The position numbers and the translations under genes are program-made. This document shows positions 17,451 to 25,011 of a DNA stretch of 64,000 bases, piece after piece. The notes under the pieces were generated by a model. The model saw nothing but the letters and a program-made list of their open reading frames with translations. It was not told the DNA's origin and did not search any database. The stretch spans positions 25,048 through 89,047 of the forward strand of contig JAUSCI010000054.1 in NCBI GenBank assembly GCA_030651305.1. The letters are read 5' to 3'. Numbering within the stretch: position 1 is the first letter of the stretch; each line of letters opens with the position of its first letter. The stretch comes from Sulfuritalea sp. (GTDB lineage: Bacteria; Pseudomonadota; Gammaproteobacteria; Burkholderiales; Rhodocyclaceae).

Positions 17451-18982
17451 CAGACGCTGCCAACATCGCCAAACTGTTTGCGCAGTGTCGGCTTGTCCAG
17501 CTTGCCGGCGGCATTGCGCGCCACGGCGGGGACGAACACCACATATTTCGGCGCCTTGAAGCTCGCCAGCTTCGCCTTGCAATGCGCGATGACGGCGTCC
17601 GTTGAAACCTGCGCCCCCGGCTTGAGTGCGACGATGGCCTTGCCCACCTCGCCCCACTTGGCGTCATGGACGCCGATCACCGCCGCTTCGGCGACGCCTT
17701 CCAACTGGAAGATAACGTTTTCCACCTCGGCCGGATAGACGTTCTCACCGCCCGATATGTACATGTCCTTGGAGCGGTCGACGATGTAGTAGTCGCCGTC
17801 GTCGTCGAAATAGGCGATGTCGCCGGTACACAGCCAGCCGTCGGCGAAGGCCTTTGCCGTCGCTTCCGGCTGCTGCCAGTAGCCGGGCGTGATGCCGGGG
17901 CCGCGCAGCAGCAGTTCGCCGCGCTGGTTCGGCCCCAGGCGCTGGCGCGTTGCCGAATCGACCACCTTGCCCTCAACGTACATCACCGGCTTGCCGACGG
18001 TGCCGACCTTCTTGCGGGCGGTGGCCTCGTCGGTGAGGAATACGGTCGGCCCGGTCTCGGTCATGCCGAAACCAAAGCAGATGGTGACGCCCTTGGCCAG
18101 ATACTGCTCCAGCAGTGTCTTGGGAATCGGCGCGCCGCCGCAGGCCCAGTTGCGCACCCGGGAAAAGTCGGCGCCGGCGAAACGGGGATGGTGGCTCAGG
18201 AACAGGTAGATGGCCGGCACGCCGAACATCACCGTGGCCTCCTTCTCCAGCAGCTCCATGGTCTTGTCGACGTTGAACTGGCGCATGATCAGCGTGGTGC
18301 CGCCGACCATGATTGTCGGATTCAGGTAGAGGTTCAGGCCGCCGGTGTGAAAGTAGGGCAATACCGAGAGCATCTTGTCCTCGCGCCGCAAGCCGGTGGC
18401 CAGCATGCCGTTGACCGCATTGGTGAAGGCCATGCCCCAGGTTTGCGGCACACCCTTGGGCTTGCCGGTAGTGCCGGCCGTGTACAGCAGGTACCAGACG
18501 TCTTCGTGCTGGCGCCAAGGCATTTCGATGCTGGCGCCGGACATTGCGGCCAGGGCTGCTTCGTAGCCGGCGACGTCGGCGCGGGGAGCACCCGTCACCA
18601 TCCGGCGCGTCAGCTGGCAGGCGTCGGCCAGCGCCGCTCCGGTCTGGTCGAACTCCTCGCCCCAGATCAGTGCCACCGGTTCCGCGTCGGCGGCGATGCC
18701 GGTCAGTTCGGCCAGCGCCAGGCGCCAGTTGAGGCAGACCATGATCGCGCCGATCTTGCCGCATGCATAGAGCATTTCGACGTAGTCGGAGGAACTGTGC
18801 GCCAGCACCGCCACCCGGTCGCCGGGCTTGATCTGCCAACGGTCGCGCATGAACTCGGCGAAGCGACTGGCGCGTTCGTTCAATTGCGCATAGCTGACCG
18901 AGCGCGAACTGTGCAGATCGACCAGCGCGACCTGCCGTGGAAACTGTTGCGCATGTTTGACCAGCCAGTCAGGTATCAACAT
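17450..18982 (-). CDS. AMP-forming acyl-CoA ligase
   Basis: 510 residues. ANL-superfamily motifs: P-loop YTAGTTGKPKGVP (about residue 167), GFGMTETGP (A5), YWQQPEATAKAFADGWLCTGD (A7–A8), and the catalytic Lys motif near the C-terminus (R-N-A-A-G-K-L-D-K). Activates a carboxylic acid to its CoA thioester. Overall similarity is to medium/long-chain and aromatic-acid ligases, so the substrate is not fixed. It lies 11 bases after the hydratase/isomerase gene and overlaps the MaoC-like gene. Confidence 0.88.
   Translation of the reverse strand: MLIPDWLVKHAQQFPRQVALVDLHSSRSVSYAQLNERASRFAEFMRDRWQIKPGDRVAVLAHSSSDYVEMLYACGKIGAIMVCLNWRLALAELTGIAADAEPVALIWGEEFDQTGAALADACQLTRRMVTGAPRADVAGYEAALAAMSGASIEMPWRQHEDVWYLLYTAGTTGKPKGVPQTWGMAFTNAVNGMLATGLRREDKMLSVLPYFHTGGLNLYLNPTIMVGGTTLIMRQFNVDKTMELLEKEATVMFGVPAIYLFLSHHPRFAGADFSRVRNWACGGAPIPKTLLEQYLAKGVTICFGFGMTETGPTVFLTDEATARKKVGTVGKPVMYVEGKVVDSATRQRLGPNQRGELLLRGPGITPGYWQQPEATAKAFADGWLCTGDIAYFDDDGDYYIVDRSKDMYISGGENVYPAEVENVIFQLEGVAEAAVIGVHDAKWGEVGKAIVALKPGAQVSTDAVIAHCKAKLASFKAPKYVVFVPAVARNAAGKLDKPTLRKQFGDVGSV
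18163..18178 (-). repeat. Possible copy of dispersed motif
   Basis: AAAAGTCGGCGCCGGC, identical over 16 bases to the start of the long element at 58310. Here it encodes A-G-A-D-F-S in the ligase, a stretch that could also be native to the family, so the assignment is uncertain. Confidence 0.4.
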
Positions 18983-18993
18983 CGTGCGATCTC

Positions 18994-19782
18994 CTACTCC
19001 GTTGCATCAGGGTAACTGCCAAAGTTGCGCAGGAAGGCATCGACACCTGCCCGTGCGGCCGGCCCGACGATCAGTTCGACAAAGCGGGCACGCTCGGCCT
19101 CCAGATCGGCGGCGAGTTGCCCACGGTCGCCCCAGAGCAGGCGCTTTGCCGCGCGCAGGGTACCCTGCGGATATCCCGCCATCTTGCGCGCTGCCTTGGA
19201 CGCCTCTTCGAGCAGGCCGTCAGCGGCCACGATCTCGTTGGCCAGCCCCCACGCCACCGCCTCTTCGGCGCGGATGCTGCGATTCAGCAGCAGCGCCGCA
19301 GCGGCGCGACGACGGCCGGCAAGCCGGCTCACCAGCGCCGTCCAGCCCCCGTCCGGGCCGAATCCCGCCGTGACGTAATGGGCCTTGAACACCGCCTGTG
19401 GCGCCACGAAGACGATGTCGGCCGCCACCACCAGACCGATGGAACCACCGGTGACGATGCCATGCACGGCGGCCACCACCGGCTGCGGCAAATCGATAAG
19501 CGCCAGGATGGCTTCATTCAACTGCCCGACCAGTTTTTCGCCATAGGCGCGCAAATCGCCGCATTCACCCTCGCGGCGGAAACGGCGCATGTCGCCGCCT
19601 ATCGAAAATGCAGGCCCTTCGGCGGCCAGCACGACGGCGCGACAGTCGCCATCGTCCTTCAACCGCGCCAGTGCGGCGAGCAGATCCGCCAGCAGTTCCG
19701 GCACCAATGCGTTATGCATCGCAACGCGGCACAGAACCACGCGCACCACGGCACCGTCTTGCTCGATCCGCACCAGGCTCAT
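18994..19782 (-). CDS. Enoyl-CoA hydratase/isomerase (crotonase) family protein
   Basis: 262 residues. Oxyanion-hole parts are present (AFSIGGDM and HGIVTGGSIG). Both glutamates of classical enoyl-CoA hydratase are missing: G-G-G-x-E is GGSIG here, and the P-E-x-x-L-G segment reads HYVTAGFGPDGG. The P-D-G-G pattern resembles isomerases of the PaaG type, where an Asp acts as base. It is therefore more likely an isomerase than a hydratase. It lies 18 bases after livM and 11 before the ligase. Confidence 0.83.
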   Translation of the reverse strand: MSLVRIEQDGAVVRVVLCRVAMHNALVPELLADLLAALARLKDDGDCRAVVLAAEGPAFSIGGDMRRFRREGECGDLRAYGEKLVGQLNEAILALIDLPQPVVAAVHGIVTGGSIGLVVAADIVFVAPQAVFKAHYVTAGFGPDGGWTALVSRLAGRRRAAAALLLNRSIRAEEAVAWGLANEIVAADGLLEEASKAARKMAGYPQGTLRAAKRLLWGDRGQLAADLEAERARFVELIVGPAARAGVDAFLRNFGSYPDATE

Positions 19783-19800
19783 GACAAGCTTATAAGCACG

Positions 19801-20877
19801 TCATGACCGGCCTCGCGCCGGAGCCTTGGTTCGCAGGCGGCCGACAATGCCGGTGGGGAAGAAATACACCGAGAGCACGAAAAGCACGCCCAGCCACAGC
19901 AGCCAGCGGTCGGGGTGAAACAGGTTGGCCAGGAAGGGAACCCCGGACATCGCGGCTGAGGCCTGTGCCATCAATACCTGCAGATAGTTCTGCGCCAGGA
20001 TGAACAGGGCCGAACCGATCACCGCGCCATACACCGTGCCCATGCCGCCGATCACCACGATCAGCAGGATGTCGGTCATGACCTCGAAGGAGAGCATGGT
20101 CTTCGGCCCGACGTAACGCAGCCAGAGCGCCATGAGGACACCAGCCAGCGTCGCGATCAGGGCGCCGAGGCAGTTGGCCAGGGTACGGTAGACGACGGTG
20201 CGGTAACCCAGCGCCTCGGCGCGGAAATCGTTTTCGCGGATCGCCTGCAGTACCCGGCCGAAAGGCGAATTGACGATGCGCAGCATGAACAGGAACAGCG
20301 TCAGCGCCGAGAAAAACACCAGGTAATAGGTGATCAGCTTGCCGTCGACCACGCGACCGAGAATTTCGGCATCGAACAGGCGAAAGCCCGGCTGCAGGAT
20401 TTCCGGTACCTTGAAGGTGCGGCCATCTTCTCCGCCGGTGAAATCCGACAGTTGCGACGCCAACACGGAGAAGGCGGAAGCCACCGCCAGGGTAATCATG
20501 GCGTAGAAAATGGCCCGCACCCGCAGCGAAAACAGCCCGATCACCAACGCCAGAACCAGTGACAGCGCCAGAGCCCCGGCCGTGCCGACAAATATGGCCC
20601 ACCAGCTCGGCCCCATGCCGTGCAGCGCGAGACCGACGCCGTAGGCGCCGATGCCGTAGAACATGGTGTGAGCGAAGGAGACGATGCCGGTGTAGCCGAG
20701 CAGGAGGTCATAGGAGGCGACCAGCACCACGAAAACGCAAATGGTCGCGGCAACATTGAGTGAGCGTGCGCCGGAGACCAGGAAAGGCGCCAGCGCGAGG
20801 CCGACCAGAACCACCACCAGCATCGCCGTCAGCAGACGGCTGCGCGGCAAGTCGCCGGAGAGCAGAGTCTTGATCAT
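19801..20877 (-). CDS. livM: Branched-chain amino acid-type ABC transporter permease (LivM)
   Basis: 358 residues from ATG 20877; the in-frame extension upstream is only translated palindromic repeat. Eight or more membrane helices and LivM marks (GYTGIVSFAHTMFYGIGAYG, AIRENDFRAEALGY, IGGMGTVYGAVIGS). Second permease of the five-part transporter. In a CoA-ligase operon such Liv-type systems often import aromatic or other carboxylic acids rather than leucine. An 85-base gap with a palindromic repeat separates it from livH. Confidence 0.9.
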   Translation of the reverse strand: MIKTLLSGDLPRSRLLTAMLVVVLVGLALAPFLVSGARSLNVAATICVFVVLVASYDLLLGYTGIVSFAHTMFYGIGAYGVGLALHGMGPSWWAIFVGTAGALALSLVLALVIGLFSLRVRAIFYAMITLAVASAFSVLASQLSDFTGGEDGRTFKVPEILQPGFRLFDAEILGRVVDGKLITYYLVFFSALTLFLFMLRIVNSPFGRVLQAIRENDFRAEALGYRTVVYRTLANCLGALIATLAGVLMALWLRYVGPKTMLSFEVMTDILLIVVIGGMGTVYGAVIGSALFILAQNYLQVLMAQASAAMSGVPFLANLFHPDRWLLWLGVLFVLSVYFFPTGIVGRLRTKAPARGRS

Positions 20878-20909
20878 GGCAGTACCGCCGGGCCGCCCCA
20901 AGGTACTGA

Positions 20910-20957
20910 CACGCCCCCGCGGGGGGGCAGCGAGCAAAGCGAGCGTGGGGGTCGTTT
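20910..20957. repeat. GC-rich palindromic intergenic repeat
   Basis: Contains CGCCCCCGCGGGGGGGC followed by GCGAGCAAAGCGAGC and a G-run. Elements of this look (GCGAGC-(A/G)AAGCGAGCGTGGGGG) are scattered between genes in many beta-proteobacterial genomes. It sits between livH and livM within the operon and can form strong stems, so it may trim or stabilise mRNA and lower livM expression. Confidence 0.6.
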
Positions 20958-20962
20958 CATAG

Positions 20963-21985
20963 TCAGCGCTTGGCAACCGGATACAGCCCCTGCGGACGCC
21001 AGAGCAGCACGGTGACCATCAGCAGGATGTCGGAGACGAGCGCGACCTTGGGCGCGAGGAAGCCGGCGTAATTGGCCACCAGCGCCACCAGCATGGCGCC
21101 GATGAAACAGCCGCCGACGGAGCCGAGGCCGCCGATGATGATGACGATGAAGACCAGTACGGTGATCTCGCCGCCGATCGCCGCCGTCAGGGTTTCCTTG
21201 TAAAGGCCCCACATGACGCCGCCCAGACCGGCCAGCGCCGAGCCGGCCATGAAGACGCCGACGAACAGGCGCCGGATGCGATAGCCCAGCGCCTCGACCA
21301 TTTCCCCGTTCTCGACGCCGGCGCGGATCAGCAGGCCGACCTTGGTCCGGTTGAGCACCAGGAACATGGTGATGAATACAGTCAAGCCGACACCGACAGC
21401 AATCAGCCGATATTTTTCCAGCGCCGCGTCGCCGAAGATGAAGGCGCCGCGAAAGGTCGTCGGCAGTTGCAGGGGAATCTGCTCGGCGCCCCAGATGACA
21501 TGGATCAACTGCTCGGCGACGATCATGCCACCCATGGTGATCAGGATCTGCTTGAGGTGCAGGCCATACACCGGGCGGATGATGATGCGCTCGAAGGCCC
21601 AGCCGAGCAGCCCGGTGACCAGCATCGCCAGCAGAATGGCGAGGCCGACCACCGACAGGTTCATCCACACCGAATCGGCTTCCACCCAGCTTTTCATCGG
21701 CAGCAGGACCAGCGTAGCGGTAAATGCGCCGACCGAGACGAAAGCGCCGTGGCCGAAGTTGAGCACATCCATCAGGCCGAAAATCAGCGTCAGGCCGCTG
21801 GCCATCATGAACACCATCATGCCCATGGCGAGGCCAGCCACGGTCAGCGTCACCCAGGTCGGGAAACTGCCCACCAGCGGCAGCATCAGCAATGCCAGCA
21901 CCGGTACCAGCAGCAGGGGCAGCATATCCACCCGCACTTTGGGCAAGGCGGAATCCTGTGGCGCGACCTGAGATATCGTTGTCAT
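20963..21985 (-). CDS. livH: Branched-chain amino acid-type ABC transporter permease (LivH)
   Basis: 340 residues, multi-helix. LivH marks: LIFGLMDVLNFGHGAFVSVGAF near residue 75–95, GENGEMVEALGY-like cytoplasmic loop (RAGVENGEMVEALGYRIRR) for contact with the ATPases, and IGGLGSVGGCFIGAM. Starts 9 bases after the livF stop. N-terminal cytoplasmic segment of about 25 residues is a little longer than usual. Confidence 0.9.
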   Translation of the reverse strand: MTTISQVAPQDSALPKVRVDMLPLLLVPVLALLMLPLVGSFPTWVTLTVAGLAMGMMVFMMASGLTLIFGLMDVLNFGHGAFVSVGAFTATLVLLPMKSWVEADSVWMNLSVVGLAILLAMLVTGLLGWAFERIIIRPVYGLHLKQILITMGGMIVAEQLIHVIWGAEQIPLQLPTTFRGAFIFGDAALEKYRLIAVGVGLTVFITMFLVLNRTKVGLLIRAGVENGEMVEALGYRIRRLFVGVFMAGSALAGLGGVMWGLYKETLTAAIGGEITVLVFIVIIIGGLGSVGGCFIGAMLVALVANYAGFLAPKVALVSDILLMVTVLLWRPQGLYPVAKR

Positions 21986-21994
21986 GTCTTCAAC

Positions 21995-22729
21995 CTATTG
22001 ATGGGTATCCAGCGACAAGCCCAGCAGCCTGTGCTGCAGGTCCCTGTCATCGGCCAGCGCCGCCATCGACCCGGAGTGCACTATGCGTCCGCCATCCATC
22101 ACCGCCACCGAGTCGCCCAGCGCGCAGACAAAACTGAAGTTCTGTTCGACCAGCAGGATGGTCTCTGTCTGCTTGAGTTCGCGGAAGGCGGCGATCATGC
22201 CCTGGATGATGGCCGGCGCCAGCCCCTTGGTCGGCTCATCGATCAGCAGCAGTTTTCTCGGCTCGACGATGGCGCGCGCAATCGCCACCATCTGCTTTTG
22301 TCCGCCGGACAAGGTCCCGGCAGGCTGGTTCCAGAATTTCTTCAGCGCACCGAAGAAGCCGAAAATCCATTCCAGGCGGGCCTCGTCCATCTCGCCCGCC
22401 TTTTTCACGTTACGCGCCGCCAGATACAGGTTCTCGCGTACCGTCAGGTCGGAAAAGATGCCCATGGTCTCGGGCACATAGGCGATGCCGGCACAGGCGA
22501 TGTCGGGCGTCGGGCTTTGCGTGATATCGCCGTCATCAAAGCGCACCGTGCCGCGCGAGGCATGCCACAAACCCATGATGGTGCGCAGCGTGGTGGTCTT
22601 GCCAGCGCCGTTGCGGCCGAGCAGAACCGTGATGCCGCCCCTGGGCACCACCAGGTCGACGCCCTGCAGGATGTGGTATTGGCCGATGTGAGTATGCACT
22701 CCGTCGAGTTGCAGCAAGGCTTCAGACAT
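21995..22729 (-). CDS. livF: Liv-type ABC transporter ATPase (LivF)
   Basis: 244 residues from ATG 22729, which overlaps livG by 8 bases. Walker A GRNGAGKTT, LivF-specific YVPETMGIFSDLTVRENL, signature LSGGQKQM, Walker B LLLIDEPTKGLAP, switch His replaced in the usual LivF manner by LLVEQNFSF. Energises uptake together with LivG. Confidence 0.92.
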   Translation of the reverse strand: MSEALLQLDGVHTHIGQYHILQGVDLVVPRGGITVLLGRNGAGKTTTLRTIMGLWHASRGTVRFDDGDITQSPTPDIACAGIAYVPETMGIFSDLTVRENLYLAARNVKKAGEMDEARLEWIFGFFGALKKFWNQPAGTLSGGQKQMVAIARAIVEPRKLLLIDEPTKGLAPAIIQGMIAAFRELKQTETILLVEQNFSFVCALGDSVAVMDGGRIVHSGSMAALADDRDLQHRLLGLSLDTHQ

Positions 22730-23495
22730 GTTCGGCCATTCCTGTGCCCAGATAGGCTTCCTGGACAATGGGCGAGGCCATGACTTCGGCCGGGTCGCCG
22801 TCGGCCACCAGATAGCCGTTGTGCAGCACGACGATGCGATCAGCCAGGGAGCGCACCACGTCCATCTTGTGCTCCACCAGCAGAATGGTCTTGTCGCCCT
22901 GCGCCTTGATGTGATGGATCAGGTCGAGCACCACCGGCACCTCGTCCACGCTCATGCCGGCGGTCGGCTCATCGAACATGAAGATGTCCGGTTCGAGCGC
23001 CAGCAGGATTGCAATTTCGAGCTTGCGCTTGTCTCCGTGCGACAGGGCGGACGCCAGTTCGTGGCGACTCTCGCCGAGCGCGGTGACATGCAGGAAATGC
23101 TCGGCCTTCTCAATCAGTTCGACATGGCTTGCCCACATCGAGATCATGTTCAGTCCGAGCCCGGCACGGCTTTGCACCGTCAGCCGGACATTCTCCAGCA
23201 CAGTGAGATTGGGAAAAAGGTTTGTCAGTTGAAACGCGCGACCGATGCCGCGCTTGGTTCGCTGCGGCGCACCGAGGCGAGTCACATCCTCGCCATACAG
23301 GCGGACCGTGCCCGAGGTCGGCGACAACTGCCCCGACATGAGGTTGAAGTAGGTGGTCTTGCCGGCCCCGTTGGGACCAACAATCGCGGTCAGGATCCCC
23401 GGCCGGAACTCGCAACTCACGTTATTGACGGCAATGTGCCCGCCAAAGCGAATACTGACGCCGTGGGTCGAGAGAACCGGATGTTCAGTGGTCAT
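22722..23495 (-). CDS. livG: Liv-type ABC transporter ATPase (LivG)
   Basis: 257 residues from ATG 23495. Upstream in-frame codons fall inside a palindromic repeat, so this start is preferred although its ribosome-binding site is poor. Walker A GPNGAGKTT, RTFQ-type motif here GIGRAFQLTNLFPNLTVLEN, signature SHGDKRKLEIA, Walker B IFMFDEPTAGMS, and LLVEHKMDVV. Normal LivG length. Confidence 0.9.
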   Translation of the reverse strand: MTTEHPVLSTHGVSIRFGGHIAVNNVSCEFRPGILTAIVGPNGAGKTTYFNLMSGQLSPTSGTVRLYGEDVTRLGAPQRTKRGIGRAFQLTNLFPNLTVLENVRLTVQSRAGLGLNMISMWASHVELIEKAEHFLHVTALGESRHELASALSHGDKRKLEIAILLALEPDIFMFDEPTAGMSVDEVPVVLDLIHHIKAQGDKTILLVEHKMDVVRSLADRIVVLHNGYLVADGDPAEVMASPIVQEAYLGTGMAEHV

Positions 23496-23510
23496 GGGAA
23501 AGGCTTTCGC

Positions 23511-23580
23511 CACGTGGTTCGACTTGCTCACCATGAACGGGGCCGTGGCTCCGATCATCCTGAGCTTGCCGAAGGACGTG
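23511..23580. repeat. REP-like inverted repeat between binding-protein gene and livG
   Basis: Two arms of about 30 bases in inverted orientation: GGTTCGACTTGCTCACCATG on the left and, on the other strand, CCTTCGGCAAGCTCAGGATG on the right. The TTCGRCAAGCTCA-type core is a common dispersed REP sequence in proteobacteria. In this spot (after the binding-protein gene) REP hairpins typically protect the upstream mRNA, giving excess binding protein over transporter. Confidence 0.75.
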
Positions 23581-23591
23581 GTTAAGGCTTC

Positions 23592-24782
23592 TCAGCGCTT
23601 GTTACGAATCGGCAGCGGCATTTCGGCGGCCGGGATTTCGCGCACCAGTTCCAGCAAATCCCACTCGCTGGCCTGAGCCTTCTTGATGCGGAAGTGAAAC
23701 ATCGCCTGCAGGGCCTGGTGGTCTTCCTTGCGGAAAGTCATCTTGCCCTTCGGCGTATCGAAGTCCATGCCTTCCATGACCGAGATGAGCTTTTCCGTAT
23801 CGCTCGACCCGGCCTTGGTCAGTGCCGTCACCACCGCACTGGCTGCCGCAAAACCGCCTGCGGTAAAGAAATCGGGCGGCTGCTTGAGACGCTTCTGATT
23901 TTCAGCGACCAGCCAGTCGTTCATCTTGTTCTTCGGGAAGGCATAGTAATAATAGATGCTGCCCTCCATGCCGGCGAGATTCTTCCAGCCCTTCATGACC
24001 GGCAGGATGTTGCCGCCCGCGGCCAGCTCGATGCCGTAGCGTTCGGGTTTCATGTCGGCGATCTTGGTCAGCGGATTGGGGCCTGCCCAATAGATGGAGA
24101 GTATCTTGCGGCCCGGCTTGTCCTTGAGCGCATCAAAAATCCTCTGCGCCGACGCGGTGAAGTCGGTCGCGGTCTGCGCGGTGTATTCCTCATGCACCAC
24201 TTTGGCCTTGCTCTTCACCGCCACCAGCGAATCCTTGAACGCCTTGATGCCGTCACGGCCGAAGGCATAGTCCTGTGCCAGAAACGCGATATTCACCTCC
24301 CCCATCAATGCCGCCGCGGCGGCCAGTCCATCCTGAGAGGAACTGCGACCGGTGCGGAAGATATAGCGGTTCCACTTGTCGCCCGTGATCACGTCAGCCA
24401 CGGCCGGCTCGACGATCAGTACTTTCTTGTACTCTTCGGCCACCGGCAGCATCGCCAGCGCGGCGCCGGACGAGGTAGTGCCGACAGCGATATCGACCTT
24501 GTCATCGCCGTAGGCTTCAGCCAACGCGGCCTTGGCCAGATCCGGCTTGCCCTGATCGTCCTTGAAGATCACCTTGATCTTGCGGCCGTTGAGGGTCATG
24601 GTGCCTTTGGTCAAATATTCCAGGCCCATCATGAAACCGATTTCGGTTTCCTTGGCATAGGCTTCGAGGGCACCGGTCTTGCCGGCAATAAGGGCGATCT
24701 TGAGTTCCTGCGCGCCGACCGGGGCGGTCAGGGTGGCGGCAGTAGCCGCCAGGGCTGCAATAGCCAATGCCTTGAATTTCAT
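23592..24782 (-). CDS. Liv-type ABC transporter substrate-binding protein
   Basis: 396 residues from ATG 24782, with GGAGGATCACCC in front. Signal peptide (residues 1–25, ending in VGAQ). Type I periplasmic binding fold (peripla_BP_6): VDIAVGTTSSGAALAMLPVAEE, RTGRSSSQDGLAAAAALM and the FLAQDYAFGRDG hinge region. First gene of the operon and directly behind the sigma-54 promoter. The substrate cannot be read from sequence; context (CoA ligase, beta-oxidation-like enzymes) suggests a carboxylic acid. Confidence 0.9.
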   Translation of the reverse strand: MKFKALAIAALAATAATLTAPVGAQELKIALIAGKTGALEAYAKETEIGFMMGLEYLTKGTMTLNGRKIKVIFKDDQGKPDLAKAALAEAYGDDKVDIAVGTTSSGAALAMLPVAEEYKKVLIVEPAVADVITGDKWNRYIFRTGRSSSQDGLAAAAALMGEVNIAFLAQDYAFGRDGIKAFKDSLVAVKSKAKVVHEEYTAQTATDFTASAQRIFDALKDKPGRKILSIYWAGPNPLTKIADMKPERYGIELAAGGNILPVMKGWKNLAGMEGSIYYYYAFPKNKMNDWLVAENQKRLKQPPDFFTAGGFAAASAVVTALTKAGSSDTEKLISVMEGMDFDTPKGKMTFRKEDHQALQAMFHFRIKKAQASEWDLLELVREIPAAEMPLPIRNKR

Positions 24783-24838
24783 GGGTGATCCTCCGTATAT
24801 GAAATAGTCCCCCGCGCGAACGGGCTCGGCATCACCTA

Positions 24839-24854
24839 TGCAGAATACGTGCCA
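24839..24854 (-). promoter_or_regulatory. Sigma-54 promoter of the liv–ligase operon
   Basis: On the minus strand TGGCACGTATTCTGCA: perfect -24 element TGGCACG, -12 element CTGCA (consensus TTGCA), with exactly 10 bases between GG and GC. Predicted transcription start near 24828, leaving a leader of about 46 bases before the binding-protein ATG. The adjacent upstream gene encodes a sigma-54 activator. Confidence 0.85.
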
Positions 24855-24917
24855 GCCCCCGAAAACACTGGCATGACGTATATCCAAGGGAGAATCGCCA
24901 ACCAGCAGCGACTGGAA

Positions 24918-24939
24918 TATGTCCATATATCCAGACATA
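24918..24939. promoter_or_regulatory. Inverted repeat, candidate upstream activating sequence
   Basis: TATGTC (24918–24923) and GACATA (24934–24939) form a dyad centred about 100 bases upstream of the predicted sigma-54 start. The octamer TATATCCA occurs inside it (24926–24933) and again at 24879–24886. This is the distance at which enhancer-binding proteins usually sit. Confidence 0.5.
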
Positions 24940-25011
24940 CTTGAAATAGCAAACTGCAACTAATTGAACTATATAATTATTACAAGTGCGCCATGAAAAC
25001 AAGGCAGATTA

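Noticed and set aside
23495..23558. Longer N-terminus for LivG and, likewise, for LivM (20878–20976)
   Set aside because: The added residues are translations of palindromic repeats, and the downstream ATGs give the family's usual N-termini.
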